From the NCBI RefSeq assembly GCF_013364355.1, contig NZ_CP054931.1:1736001-1800000 (forward strand): a DNA stretch of 64,000 bases, in the 5' to 3' direction. The notes under the pieces are model-generated. The model searched no databases and was not told the origin of the DNA. It saw only the letters and a program-made list of their open reading frames with translations. Positions 17,038 to 24,970 of the stretch are shown here, in pieces (the first letter of the stretch is position 1; every line of letters begins with the position of its first letter). The stretch comes from Stenotrophomonas sp. NA06056 (GTDB taxonomy: Bacteria; Pseudomonadota; Gammaproteobacteria; Xanthomonadales; Xanthomonadaceae). Position numbers and translations under genes: made by a program.

Positions 17038-19764
17038 ATGTCCGCCTCTTCCCTGGCGCTGCGCCCGCGTCCGCTGGTGCTTGCCTTGTCGTCCCTGATG
17101 CTGGCCTCGTTGCCGGCCTTCGCGCAGGAAAGCGCACCCACCTCATTGCAGGAAGTGAAGGTCACCGGTTCGCGCATTCCGCGCGCCAGTGTCGAGGGGC
17201 CATCGCCGGTCACGGTGATCAGCCGCGAGCAGATCGATGCGCAGGGTTATCGCAACGCATTCGATGCGTTGAGTGCGCTTACCGAAAACACCGGCAACGT
17301 GCAGGGCGAGGACTTCGGCAATACCTTCACCCCTGCGGCGAACACCATCAACCTGCGTGGCCTGGGCCCGAACCGCACGCTGGTGCTGGTCAACGGCCGA
17401 CGCCAGGCCGATTATCCGCTGGCCTACGAAGGCTCGGTGAACGTGGTCAACCTGGCCAACATCCCGAGCGCGCTGATCGAGCGCATCGAGGTGCTGGCCG
17501 CCGGTGCATCGGCGGTGTACGGCTCCGATGCTATTGCCGGCGTGGTCAACATCATCCTCAAGGACCGCTTCGACGGCGTGGACGTCAACGTGCGTGCCGG
17601 CGGCACCCAGCAGGGCGGTGGTGACAACCAGCGCGTGCAGGTGGTCGGCGGCAGCTCGGGCGAACGCTGGGAAGGCCTGTTTGGCTTCGAACTGGATGTA
17701 CGCAAGGCGATCCACGCGCGGCAGCGCGACTTCATGGATTCGCTGGACGATGATCCCACCGGCAAGGCGCCGCAGCCGACGGCAGTTGCCTATCGTCGCA
17801 ACGCCGCCACTGGCCGTAACATCGATCCGGGCGCGGCTGGCTGCGATGCGGCTTCGGCCATCTACGGCGGCAGCGTGTTCCGCGCCAACAATCCGCGCCA
17901 GGGCTGGTATTGCGGCAGCAACGAAGCCGCTGCCAGCTACTGGACCGTGCAGACCGAGAAGCGCAACCTCAACGGCTACGGTCTGCTGACCTTCCACGTC
18001 AACGACACCACCGACCTGTTCGCCGATGTCGCCGTGGGCAGCGCACGGATCCACAACAATACGCGCGCGCCCACCTGGACCTCGTCGCGCAACTACTTCT
18101 ACAACCAGAACACGGGCAACCTGGAGAGCTGGTATCGCCGGTTCGCGCCAGAGGAGATTGGTGGGCTGCCGCGCAACGCCAACCGCTTCCTGGAAAACTC
18201 CTGGTCGTTCAACGTCGGTGCGCGCGGCCAGATCGGTGACAGTGGCTGGGACTACGAAGCGGTCTACAGCCGCTCGCGCTACGAGAACCGTACGCGCCGC
18301 CCGGTGCTGCTGGCCGGCATCAACGAGTACCTGCTGGGCCCACAACTGGGCGTGCGCAACGGCGTGGAGGTCTACGCACCGGATCCGTCGCGCCTGTTCC
18401 GGCCGCTGACGCCCGATGAGTACGGTCGCCTGTCCGATTATCAGGAAAGTCGCAACGCCGCGTGGCTGCAGACATTCAGTGCGACGGTCAATGGTCGCCT
18501 GTTCGCATTGCCGGGTGGCGATGCCGCGTTGGCCGCGGTGGTCGAGGCGGGCAGCCAGGGCTACCGCAACCGACCGGACCCGCGGCTGGGCACCGGTGAA
18601 TTCTGGAACACCAGCGCCGGCATCGGTGCCGGTGGTGAGCGTGACCGCTACGCGGCGGGCGTTGAATTGCAGCTGCCGTTGCTGCAGTCGTTGACCACCA
18701 CCCTGGCGGGTCGCTACGACCAGTACCGCGCCGCTGGCGAGCACATCGGCAAGGCCACCTGGAGTTTCGGTGTTGAATTCCGCCCGATCGAAAGCCTGCT
18801 GATCCGTGGCACCGCCGCCACCAGCTTCCGTGCGCCGGACATGAACTATGTGTTCGCCACCGAGACCCGTGGCTACAACCCGGGCATGACCGACTACTGG
18901 CGCTGCCGCACCGCCGGCCAGTCGTATGACAACTGCGACTACAACGGCCTGTCGATCGACTACAGCAACCGCGCCAACCCGCAACTGCAGCCGGAGTCGG
19001 CCAAGTCGTATGGCTTCGGTGTGGTCTGGTCACCGCTGTCCGGGCTGGATTTCAGTGCCGATTACTACGACATCCGCATCGACAACGAGGTGACCAGCCT
19101 CGACACCAGCCGCATCCTGCGTGATGAGGCCGATTGCCGACTGGGTCGCACCCTCGGTGGCGAAGCGCGCGACATCGGCTCGCCGCTGTGCCAGGACGCG
19201 CTGTCGCGGGTGATCCGCAACCCCTCCAACGCCACCGTGCAGCCGGACCAGGTGACCCGCGTACTGATCAACCCGATCAATGCGGCGTCGGAATCGGTGC
19301 GCGGCATCGACCTGAAGGGCAACTGGCGCTTCGATGCGGGCCGCTACGGCCGCTTCACAACGCGTCTGGCCTACACCCTGGTGCTGGAGCACGAGTACAA
19401 GCAGTTTGCCGATGACGAAGTGCGCGACATCCGCAATTCGCTGGATGACTGGCAGTGGCGCAGCAAGGCCAATGGCAGCATCACCTGGAACCAGGGCGAC
19501 TGGACTGCGACGATCTATGGCAACCGCTATGGCTCGTTGCCGAAGAGCGATGGCACCGGCCGTATCGCCCCGTACATGACTTACAACGCCAGTGTGTTCC
19601 GCCAGTTCGGCGAGAACCTGACACTGGGTGTGATCGTCAACAACCTGCGCGACAGCCGGCCGCCGGCGGACAGGAATGGCGGGGGGTGGCCGTTCTATCC
19701 GGTCGGCAACTACGACCCGTATGGCCGCCAGTTCTGGGTGGAGCTGGATTACCGGTTCCGTTGA
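17038..19764 (+). CDS. TonB-dependent outer-membrane receptor
   Basis: A 908-residue receptor. The signal peptide ends at FAQESAP. The TonB box region is LQEVKVTGSRIPRA, and the plug domain (about 50-170) contains INLRGLGPNRTLVLVNGRR and VLAAGASAVYGSDAIAGVVNIILK. A 22-strand barrel ends in the aromatic tail FWVELDYRFR. The GSRIP start and plug motifs place it in the large Xanthomonadaceae family often linked to plant- or host-derived carbohydrates and peptides rather than ferric siderophores; that link is inference. No Fur box is visible in the 219-base leader (16819-17037). Confidence 0.92.
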   Translation: MSASSLALRPRPLVLALSSLMLASLPAFAQESAPTSLQEVKVTGSRIPRASVEGPSPVTVISREQIDAQGYRNAFDALSALTENTGNVQGEDFGNTFTPAANTINLRGLGPNRTLVLVNGRRQADYPLAYEGSVNVVNLANIPSALIERIEVLAAGASAVYGSDAIAGVVNIILKDRFDGVDVNVRAGGTQQGGGDNQRVQVVGGSSGERWEGLFGFELDVRKAIHARQRDFMDSLDDDPTGKAPQPTAVAYRRNAATGRNIDPGAAGCDAASAIYGGSVFRANNPRQGWYCGSNEAAASYWTVQTEKRNLNGYGLLTFHVNDTTDLFADVAVGSARIHNNTRAPTWTSSRNYFYNQNTGNLESWYRRFAPEEIGGLPRNANRFLENSWSFNVGARGQIGDSGWDYEAVYSRSRYENRTRRPVLLAGINEYLLGPQLGVRNGVEVYAPDPSRLFRPLTPDEYGRLSDYQESRNAAWLQTFSATVNGRLFALPGGDAALAAVVEAGSQGYRNRPDPRLGTGEFWNTSAGIGAGGERDRYAAGVELQLPLLQSLTTTLAGRYDQYRAAGEHIGKATWSFGVEFRPIESLLIRGTAATSFRAPDMNYVFATETRGYNPGMTDYWRCRTAGQSYDNCDYNGLSIDYSNRANPQLQPESAKSYGFGVVWSPLSGLDFSADYYDIRIDNEVTSLDTSRILRDEADCRLGRTLGGEARDIGSPLCQDALSRVIRNPSNATVQPDQVTRVLINPINAASESVRGIDLKGNWRFDAGRYGRFTTRLAYTLVLEHEYKQFADDEVRDIRNSLDDWQWRSKANGSITWNQGDWTATIYGNRYGSLPKSDGTGRIAPYMTYNASVFRQFGENLTLGVIVNNLRDSRPPADRNGGGWPFYPVGNYDPYGRQFWVELDYRFR

Positions 19765-19780
19765 TCACAGCGGTAAACGA

Positions 19781-19807
19781 AAGGCCCGGCAATGCCGGGC
19801 TTTTCTT
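19781..19807 (+). terminator. Intrinsic terminator of the TonB receptor gene
   Basis: The hairpin GCCCGGC-AAT-GCCGGGC, preceded by AAAG, is followed by TTTTCTTT. It starts 17 bases after the receptor's stop codon. Confidence 0.85.
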
Positions 19808-19875
19808 TGTCTGGCACTTCGCTTCCAGCGTCATGGAGTGGCATGCTCACAAGGTCACCAGGGAGGAAGCAGCGC

Positions 19876-20508
19876 ATGGACGTTCGTCATCTGATGGTTG
19901 TGGTACTTGCAGTTGCGGGCTGTAGCAGCAAGGAAGAAGCACCTGCTGTCGCTGACAAGGATGCCACGATGGCGCCTTCCGATCGGGTTGAGGCAGCGAC
20001 ACCGGCACGTTCCGTTGCTGCATCCGCAGGCACTGCCGCCGCTTCGCCAGGGCTTGCAGTCGTTGCTCCGGCGCCCACTCAATCAGGTGAGGCTTTTCTC
20101 TCTGGCGAAAGGAGCCTGTTGAGCGAGGGGGCGATGTCCGTCGAAAGATTCCAGGCAGTGGTCGGTTCGAACAGGGCATTCGCGCAGGCGGTCAGCCAGT
20201 TCGAGCAGGACGTGGCGCGCAACCCGGAAGCGCAGGATCTGACCGCGCTGTACAGGTCAGCGGTGACCGCCGCACTGGACGGAAATACGGACCTTGTCTC
20301 GTTCGCGTGCGGTTACAGCCTGTGCCTGGGCGAGATCCGCAGCCGGACCGACGACGGCTTCAGCGCTTGGGCACGCTCCTTCGGTGACGGCAATACGCCC
20401 CCCGTCTATGCATTCGCAACGGCCGAGTACACCCTGGGCCGGAACCTGCATTCGGGCCGCTTCGTGTTCTCCACCGATCCGGCTGCCAACGGCATTACCA
20501 CCCAATAG
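19876..20508 (+). CDS. Lipoprotein of unknown function
   Basis: A 210-residue protein with a lipobox (VLAVAGCSSKEE), followed by an Ala/Pro/Ser-rich linker to about residue 80. A C-terminal globular region has one likely disulfide pair (FACGYSLCLGEI). AGGGAGG is well spaced before the ATG, which decides the start over the in-frame upstream codon. Family not recognised. It stands alone between a terminator and a convergent gene. Confidence 0.6.
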   Translation: MDVRHLMVVVLAVAGCSSKEEAPAVADKDATMAPSDRVEAATPARSVAASAGTAAASPGLAVVAPAPTQSGEAFLSGERSLLSEGAMSVERFQAVVGSNRAFAQAVSQFEQDVARNPEAQDLTALYRSAVTAALDGNTDLVSFACGYSLCLGEIRSRTDDGFSAWARSFGDGNTPPVYAFATAEYTLGRNLHSGRFVFSTDPAANGITTQ

Positions 20509-20535
20509 GCCAAGGCATGCTGGGCGGATGAACCG

Positions 20536-21177
20536 CTACGGCAGTGCCTGCACCAGATACGACTCGATGACGTAGCTGAAGGGCTGCTGTTGGCGGTCGC
20601 GCAGCAGGGCGCGCACTTCCAGGATCACGCCGTGGTCGCCTTCGCCGCGCGGCGGCCAGAAGGTCTGGTCGGTCACGGTCTGGCGCTGGAAGCCGAGCGG
20701 GCCGACCACGCGGCCGAACGGCTCGTCGGTCGTGTCGAGCACCTGGTTCATGGCCGGGCTGAGATGGTCGGGCAGGTACCAGTTGTCGGCCTCGGACAGC
20801 ACGCGGCTGCCGCAGGCCAGCTGCACGCGACGGTAACGCAGCGGCGTGGAGGCCGTTGCGCCCAGGGCCTGCAGTACATCGGCCGGTGCGGGCTTGTCCT
20901 GGCCATGCACGCGCACCGCGCGGACCCGGGCCTGCTCGGCCAGCCCATGCTCGGCGCACCAGCTTTCCAGCGTGGCGGTAGCGCTTTGGCCGTTCAGCAC
21001 GCGCTGGTGCAGCACCTCGACCAGCGCAGCCGAGGCGATCCGCTGCTGGCCCGGCGGCGCCTGCAGAGGCGTGCTGGCGCCGGCATCGGTGGCGGACAGG
21101 CTGGCGATCGGGGCGGCGGCCAACAGGGACGCGGCCTGCCAGCGGCGAATACGATCGTGGCGGTCGGACGGGCCCAT
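20536..21177 (-). CDS. Exported chorismate-lyase-like protein
   Basis: A 213-residue protein. The N-terminus (DRIRRWQAASLLAAAPIA) has a twin arginine followed by a hydrophobic stretch, suggesting Tat or Sec export. The later block YRRVQLACGSRVLSEADNWY...PFGRVVGPLGFQRQTV resembles the R-x-V-x-L...A-x-x-W/Y...PLG pattern of UbiC/chorismate-lyase-fold proteins. An exported location would be wrong for ubiquinone synthesis, so a diverged ligand-binding role is possible. Assignment is tentative. Confidence 0.5.
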   Translation of the reverse strand: MGPSDRHDRIRRWQAASLLAAAPIASLSATDAGASTPLQAPPGQQRIASAALVEVLHQRVLNGQSATATLESWCAEHGLAEQARVRAVRVHGQDKPAPADVLQALGATASTPLRYRRVQLACGSRVLSEADNWYLPDHLSPAMNQVLDTTDEPFGRVVGPLGFQRQTVTDQTFWPPRGEGDHGVILEVRALLRDRQQQPFSYVIESYLVQALP

Positions 21178-21361
21178 GCGGCATCACAGCGGAAACAGGC
21201 GCCCATGTTACCCGTTCAGGCGTGTATCCGGCGTGCCTGTGACGCAGGGTCGCGGGTGGGATTCATCGTGTTGGTGAATGCGTGGTATGCAGATATTTCG
21301 TTGGCCGATGGCAATGGCGGTGGGCAGGATGACGCCAGTGTTGGCTTTCCGGGAGATCCAG

Positions 21362-22522
21362 ATGACCCTGCAGTTTGTCCATGGTGGCGTCGATCGCGAC
21401 GGTACCCCCCTGCATTTCCACCTCCGTGATGGCCGTTTCGACGGCATCAATGGCGATGACGCGGCAGCAGAGGGGGCTCAATGCGTCGATCTGGCCGGCT
21501 TTACCGTCCTGCCGGGACTGGTCGACGGCCATATCCATCTGGACAAGAGTTTCGTGGGCGACCGCTGGCATCCGCATCAGCCGGTGAACAGCCTGCGCGA
21601 GCGCTTGGCGGTGGAGAAGACCGCGATGGCCGCCGCCGCACCGATGGCGGAGCGAGCCGAGGCCCTGATCCGCCAGTGCAGCGCATTCGGTACGGTGGCA
21701 ATGCGTTGCCACGTCGACATCGACGGAAGCACCGGCCTGGACCATCTGCAGGCCGTGCGCGAGGCGGCACTGTGCTGTGCCGACATCATGCGCATCCAGC
21801 TTGTGGCGTTCCCGCAGGCGGGCGTGATGTCGTGCCCAGGTACGGCGGCAGTTCTGGAACAGGCGATCGCCGCAGGGGTGGAAGTGCTCGGTGGCATCGA
21901 CCCGAGCACACTGGACGGGGATGCCGAAGGCCAGCTAGGTCTGTTGTTTGGGCTGGCCGAGCGTTATGGCGTGCGCCTGGACATCCACCTGCATGAGCCG
22001 GGCGAGACCGGGCTGGCGCAGCTGTTGCGGATCGCGGCGCGCACGCGTGCGTCGTGCCTGCAGGGCAGGGTGGCGGTCAGTCATGCCTATGCGCTGGGTG
22101 AGGTGCCGTTGGCGCGGGCGCTGCAGGTGGGTGACGCATTGGCTGCCGCAGGCGTGGCGATCATGAGCAATGCGCCGGGTGACCATCCGTTCCCACCGCT
22201 GCGCGCCCTGCACGACGCGGGTGTGCGTGTGTTCGCGGGCAACGACAACATCCGTGACTGCTGGTGGCCGTATGGCAATGGCGACCTGCTGCAGCGGGCA
22301 ATGCTGCTGGGCTATCGATCAGGCTTCTACACCGATGCGGACCTGATGCTGGCGTTGGACATGGTCACCACCCATGCAGCGGAGGTGATCGGGTTGCCGC
22401 AATACGGTATTGCCGAAGGTCTTCCGGCCACCTTCGTGGCGGTGCGTGCCGACCACGGGCCCGCGGCGGTGGCAGCAGTGCCGGGCGAGCGCCGTGTGGT
22501 GGTTGACGGCCGCTGGCTGTAG
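21362..22522 (+). CDS. Amidohydrolase, cytosine deaminase-like
   Basis: A 386-residue cytoplasmic metal-dependent hydrolase. Metal ligands are visible in DGHIHLDKSF (HxHxDK, typical of CodA/AtzC-type enzymes), IHLHEPGE, VSHAYAL and the late Asp in FAGNDNIRDCWWPYGNGD. A small beta-sandwich domain frames the barrel at both ends. The start follows GGGAG. The likely substrate is a cyclic amidine, pyrimidine or triazine, with water replacing an amino group; the exact substrate is unknown. Its TAG stop codon lies inside the GTAG of a SMAG repeat. Confidence 0.82.
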   Translation: MTLQFVHGGVDRDGTPLHFHLRDGRFDGINGDDAAAEGAQCVDLAGFTVLPGLVDGHIHLDKSFVGDRWHPHQPVNSLRERLAVEKTAMAAAAPMAERAEALIRQCSAFGTVAMRCHVDIDGSTGLDHLQAVREAALCCADIMRIQLVAFPQAGVMSCPGTAAVLEQAIAAGVEVLGGIDPSTLDGDAEGQLGLLFGLAERYGVRLDIHLHEPGETGLAQLLRIAARTRASCLQGRVAVSHAYALGEVPLARALQVGDALAAAGVAIMSNAPGDHPFPPLRALHDAGVRVFAGNDNIRDCWWPYGNGDLLQRAMLLGYRSGFYTDADLMLALDMVTTHAAEVIGLPQYGIAEGLPATFVAVRADHGPAAVAAVPGERRVVVDGRWL

Positions 22523-22572
22523 CGGCCGGGCTGCGCCCGGCCCCCATTGGTAGTGCCGGCCGCTGGCCGGCA
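22519..22572. repeat. Two SMAG palindromes, one overlapping a stop codon
   Basis: GTAG plus a GGCCGGGC/GCCCGGCC stem spans 22519-22542. The TAG of this GTAG is the stop codon of the amidohydrolase (22520-22522). A second copy, GTAG with a TGCCGGCC/GGCCGGCA stem, spans 22550-22572 and recurs inverted at 39856-39878. Confidence 0.8.
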
Positions 22573-22617
22573 AGCTCAGAAGCAACAGCAACAGCAAAGG
22601 CGTGCAGCCCGTGGGAG

Positions 22618-22878
22618 GGCGGGGCGGTGTCGGATTGCGGGGACGCCGCAAGTCCCCCTCCGGGGCCCGGCCCAGCCGCTGGCGGCTGTGCGTTCGGACG
22701 CTTGCGAAGCAGTGCTTCGCAAGCAAAGCGCCCTCACCCCTGTAGGCTTGGCCGCGGCTTGCTCGTGTGCGCTGTCCTGCGCACACGGCAAGACCGGGGT
22801 TGGGCGTCCTGCCCAACCCGCCCGAGGCATGCCTCGGGCCCATGCCGCGGACACCCCGCAATCCGACACCGCCCCGCC
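22618..22878. repeat. Long stem-loop A1 with nested hairpins
   Basis: A perfect 25-bp stem joins 22618-22642 (beginning GGCGGGGCGGTGTCGG) and 22854-22878. The 211-base loop holds four further hairpins: 22701-22723 (10-bp stem CTTGCGAAGC), 22765-22786 (8 bp), 22798-22818 (8 bp) and 22821-22838 (8 bp). The same stem sequence recurs at 28751-28852 with a 52-base loop. Confidence 0.85.
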
Positions 22879-22900
22879 TTCGACAGTTCCCCGATGTCTG

Positions 22901-22990
22901 GTAGATCCACGCCATGCGTGGATGAATCTCCATCGAAATCGAATATTTCGAAATCGGGATGAATAATATCCACGCATGGCGTGGATCTAC
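22901..22990. repeat. Inverted SMAG pair around a conserved AT-rich core
   Basis: 22901-22923 and 22968-22990 are exact reverse complements (GTAG plus an ATCCACGC/GCGTGGAT stem), with GTAG ends outward. The intervening core 22924-22951 is identical to 28897-28924 in island B and is centred on TCGAATATTTCGA. Confidence 0.8.
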
Positions 22991-23058
22991 TGTCGATCAA
23001 GGTCGACACCCACCAAGAGCACGCCATGCCATTCCGACAGATCGCGGAGATCTGTCGA

Positions 23059-23162
23059 AGGCGGGGTGGGTCCGGTTGCGGGGGCGTGAGCGCCATGGAT
23101 GGCGCGACCGAGCTTACATGGACGTACTTGCAGCGTCCCCCGCAACCGGACCCACCCCGCCT
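23059..23162. repeat. Long stem-loop A2 (inverted copy of the A1/B1 unit)
   Basis: A perfect 26-bp stem joins 23059-23084 (AGGCGGGGTGGGTCCGG...) and 23137-23162 around a 52-base loop that contains a small GCGCCA/TGGCGC hairpin. The reverse complement of this loop aligns closely with the loop of B1 at 28776-28827, so A2 is the same element turned round. Confidence 0.85.
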
Positions 23163-23243
23163 ACCCTCAGGAAACCCGCTTCTGCTGTTGCTTCGGCCGT
23201 TGCTCTGGCCTCTGCAGGTGCAGGGCGCAGCCCTGCCAACCTT

Positions 23244-24125
23244 TCACTCCGGCTCGCGCTGTACCTGCCGCCAGAGCTCAGCGGCCAGCGCACGCACCGC
23301 ATCATCGGCATCGGCGCGATGCAGCAGACCGATCTCGTAGTTGTCGACCACCGGCAGGTCGCGCTCGCCATCGATGACGCGGTGCTCACGGTTGACCGCG
23401 CGACGTGGCAGCAGGCTGATGCCGATGCCGTCGGCCACCGCGCCCTGGATGCCGCTCAGCGAAGAACTGGTGAACGCGATGCGCCAGCGCAGGCCCAGTG
23501 CCTCGACGGCCTGGATCATCTCGTCGCGGTACAGTCCGCGGGGCGGGAAGGTGACCAGTGGCAGGGGGTCCTGCTGCAGGCTGCTGCTGCGCAGGCTGTC
23601 GATCCAGTGCATCGGTTCGCGCCGGCACTGAACGGCCTGGCGGGTGTTGCGACGTTGCTTGACCAGTACCAGGTCCAGCTCGCCATGGTCGAATCCATGG
23701 GCCAGATCACGGCTGAGGCCGCTGCTGATTTCCAGCTTGACCTGCGGGTGGCGGCGGCTGAAGGCGGCGAGCATGCGCGTGGTCTGCGCATTGACGAAGT
23801 CTTCGGGAACGCCGATGCGCACTGCGGTCTCCACGGTTGCGCCGGCCAAGGCCTGGGCCAGCTCCTCGTTCAGATCCAGCATGCGCCTGGCATAGCCCAG
23901 CAGGGTGTGTCCCGCATCGGTGGGATGCACGTCGCGGTGGCCGCGCTCAAGCAGGCGATGGCCGGCAAGCTCCTCCAGACGACGGATTTTCTGGCTGACC
24001 GTGGATTGGGTTGAATGCAGGCGCGTGGCCGCGGTGGTGAAGCTGCCACAGTCGGCGACCATCACCAGGGCCCGCAGCAGGTCCAGTTCGAACACTGTTC
24101 TATTCGATTTGGCACTGTCTTGCAT
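23244..24125 (-). CDS. LysR-family transcriptional regulator
   Basis: A 293-residue regulator. The N-terminal winged helix (about 12-70) contains LLRALVMVADCGSFTTAATRLHSTQSTVSQKIRRLEELAG. The two-lobed effector domain from about 95 begins ETAVRIGVPEDF. It diverges from the ankyrin lipoprotein gene with a 94-base gap, so that gene or the amidohydrolase behind it is the most likely target by position. The coding end abuts island A. Confidence 0.88.
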   Translation of the reverse strand: MQDSAKSNRTVFELDLLRALVMVADCGSFTTAATRLHSTQSTVSQKIRRLEELAGHRLLERGHRDVHPTDAGHTLLGYARRMLDLNEELAQALAGATVETAVRIGVPEDFVNAQTTRMLAAFSRRHPQVKLEISSGLSRDLAHGFDHGELDLVLVKQRRNTRQAVQCRREPMHWIDSLRSSSLQQDPLPLVTFPPRGLYRDEMIQAVEALGLRWRIAFTSSSLSGIQGAVADGIGISLLPRRAVNREHRVIDGERDLPVVDNYEIGLLHRADADDAVRALAAELWRQVQREPE

Positions 24126-24219
24126 TTGAACATTTCACTTCTGGATACCCATGCCGACTTCTACCATGCAGGGCAGGGGCCGGCAATGGTCGGCGCCATC
24201 GCGCATGAGGAGAGTCACG

Positions 24220-24921
24220 ATGCACCACCCTCGCTCCCTGCAACCTCGTTCGGCATTGGGTCGCATGCTGTTGCTGTTCCTGTTGGTCATGGTGATCCCG
24301 GCGTGCACGGCGACTTCCCGAAGCGACGCCGATGCGCAGCTGCGCGATGCCGCCAGCCGCGGCGATGTCGATGCCGTGCGCGAGGCGCTGGACGCGGGTG
24401 CCGATCTGGAGGCGCGTGATGTCCAGGGCCGTACGGCCCTGCTGCTGGCCACCCACGGCAACAACGTGGATGCGGCGCGTGAGCTGATCGAGGCTGGCGC
24501 CGACGTCAATGCCAAGGACGCGATGCAGGACAGCGCCTATCTGTACGCCGGCGCGCGCGGCCTGGATGAGATCCTGGCGCTGACGCTCGCGCACGGTGCA
24601 GACCTGCGCAGCACCAACCGCTATGGCGGTACCGCGCTCATTCCTGCTGCCGAACGCGGCCATGTCGCCACCGTGCATGCGCTGCTGCGCGCCGGCGTGG
24701 CCGTTGATCATGTCAATCGCCTGCACTGGACGGCACTGCTGGAGGCGATCCTGCTCGGCGATGGCGGCGCGCGCCACGTGCAGATCGTGCAGCTGCTGCT
24801 GGACGCCGGTGCCAACCCCGAGCTTGCCGATGGCGACGGCGTAACGCCGCTGGCACATGCCCGCCAACGCGGTTACACCAACATCGAAACATTGCTGCGC
24901 CAACACGGCGCGACGCGCTGA
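24220..24921 (+). CDS. Ankyrin-repeat lipoprotein
   Basis: A 233-residue protein. The lipobox VMVIPAC is followed by about five ankyrin repeats with the classic D-x-x-G-x-T-A-L-x-x-A and A-x-x-L-x-x-G-A-D pattern: GRTALLLATHGNNVDAARELIEAGADVNAKD, then GGTALIPAAERGHVATVHAL and GVTPLAHARQRGYTNIETLL. It is probably membrane-anchored in the periplasm, as a protein-binding factor. GAGGAG is well placed before ATG 24220. The amidohydrolase follows 49 bases later on the same strand. Confidence 0.85.
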   Translation: MHHPRSLQPRSALGRMLLLFLLVMVIPACTATSRSDADAQLRDAASRGDVDAVREALDAGADLEARDVQGRTALLLATHGNNVDAARELIEAGADVNAKDAMQDSAYLYAGARGLDEILALTLAHGADLRSTNRYGGTALIPAAERGHVATVHALLRAGVAVDHVNRLHWTALLEAILLGDGGARHVQIVQLLLDAGANPELADGDGVTPLAHARQRGYTNIETLLRQHGATR

Positions 24922-24970
24922 CAACCGCCCCTTCCACCCGCACGCTGGCGTGCCCACCAGGATGCTGTCC

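Larger units (their letters stand above)
22519..23243. repeat. Composite palindrome island A (whole)
   Basis: A 725-base gene-free stretch between the convergent amidohydrolase and LysR genes. In order it holds: two SMAG palindromes (22519-22542, 22550-22572); a short AGCAAC-type hexamer tract (22580-22598); long stem-loop A1 (22618-22878); an inverted SMAG pair around an AT-rich core (22901-22990); small palindromes; long stem-loop A2 in opposite orientation (23059-23162); a hexamer-derived tract (about 23180-23220); and an outer hairpin. Islands B and C repeat this plan. Confidence 0.8.

Noticed and set aside
17143..18984. Long minus-strand frame inside the TonB receptor
   Set aside because: Composition is that of an antisense frame (Val/Ala/Arg-rich, no motif); the plus-strand receptor is unmistakable.
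22519..23243. Insertion sequence or degraded transposase in island A
   Set aside because: No frame in the islands resembles a transposase and no target duplication is visible; the open frames there only reflect the palindromes.
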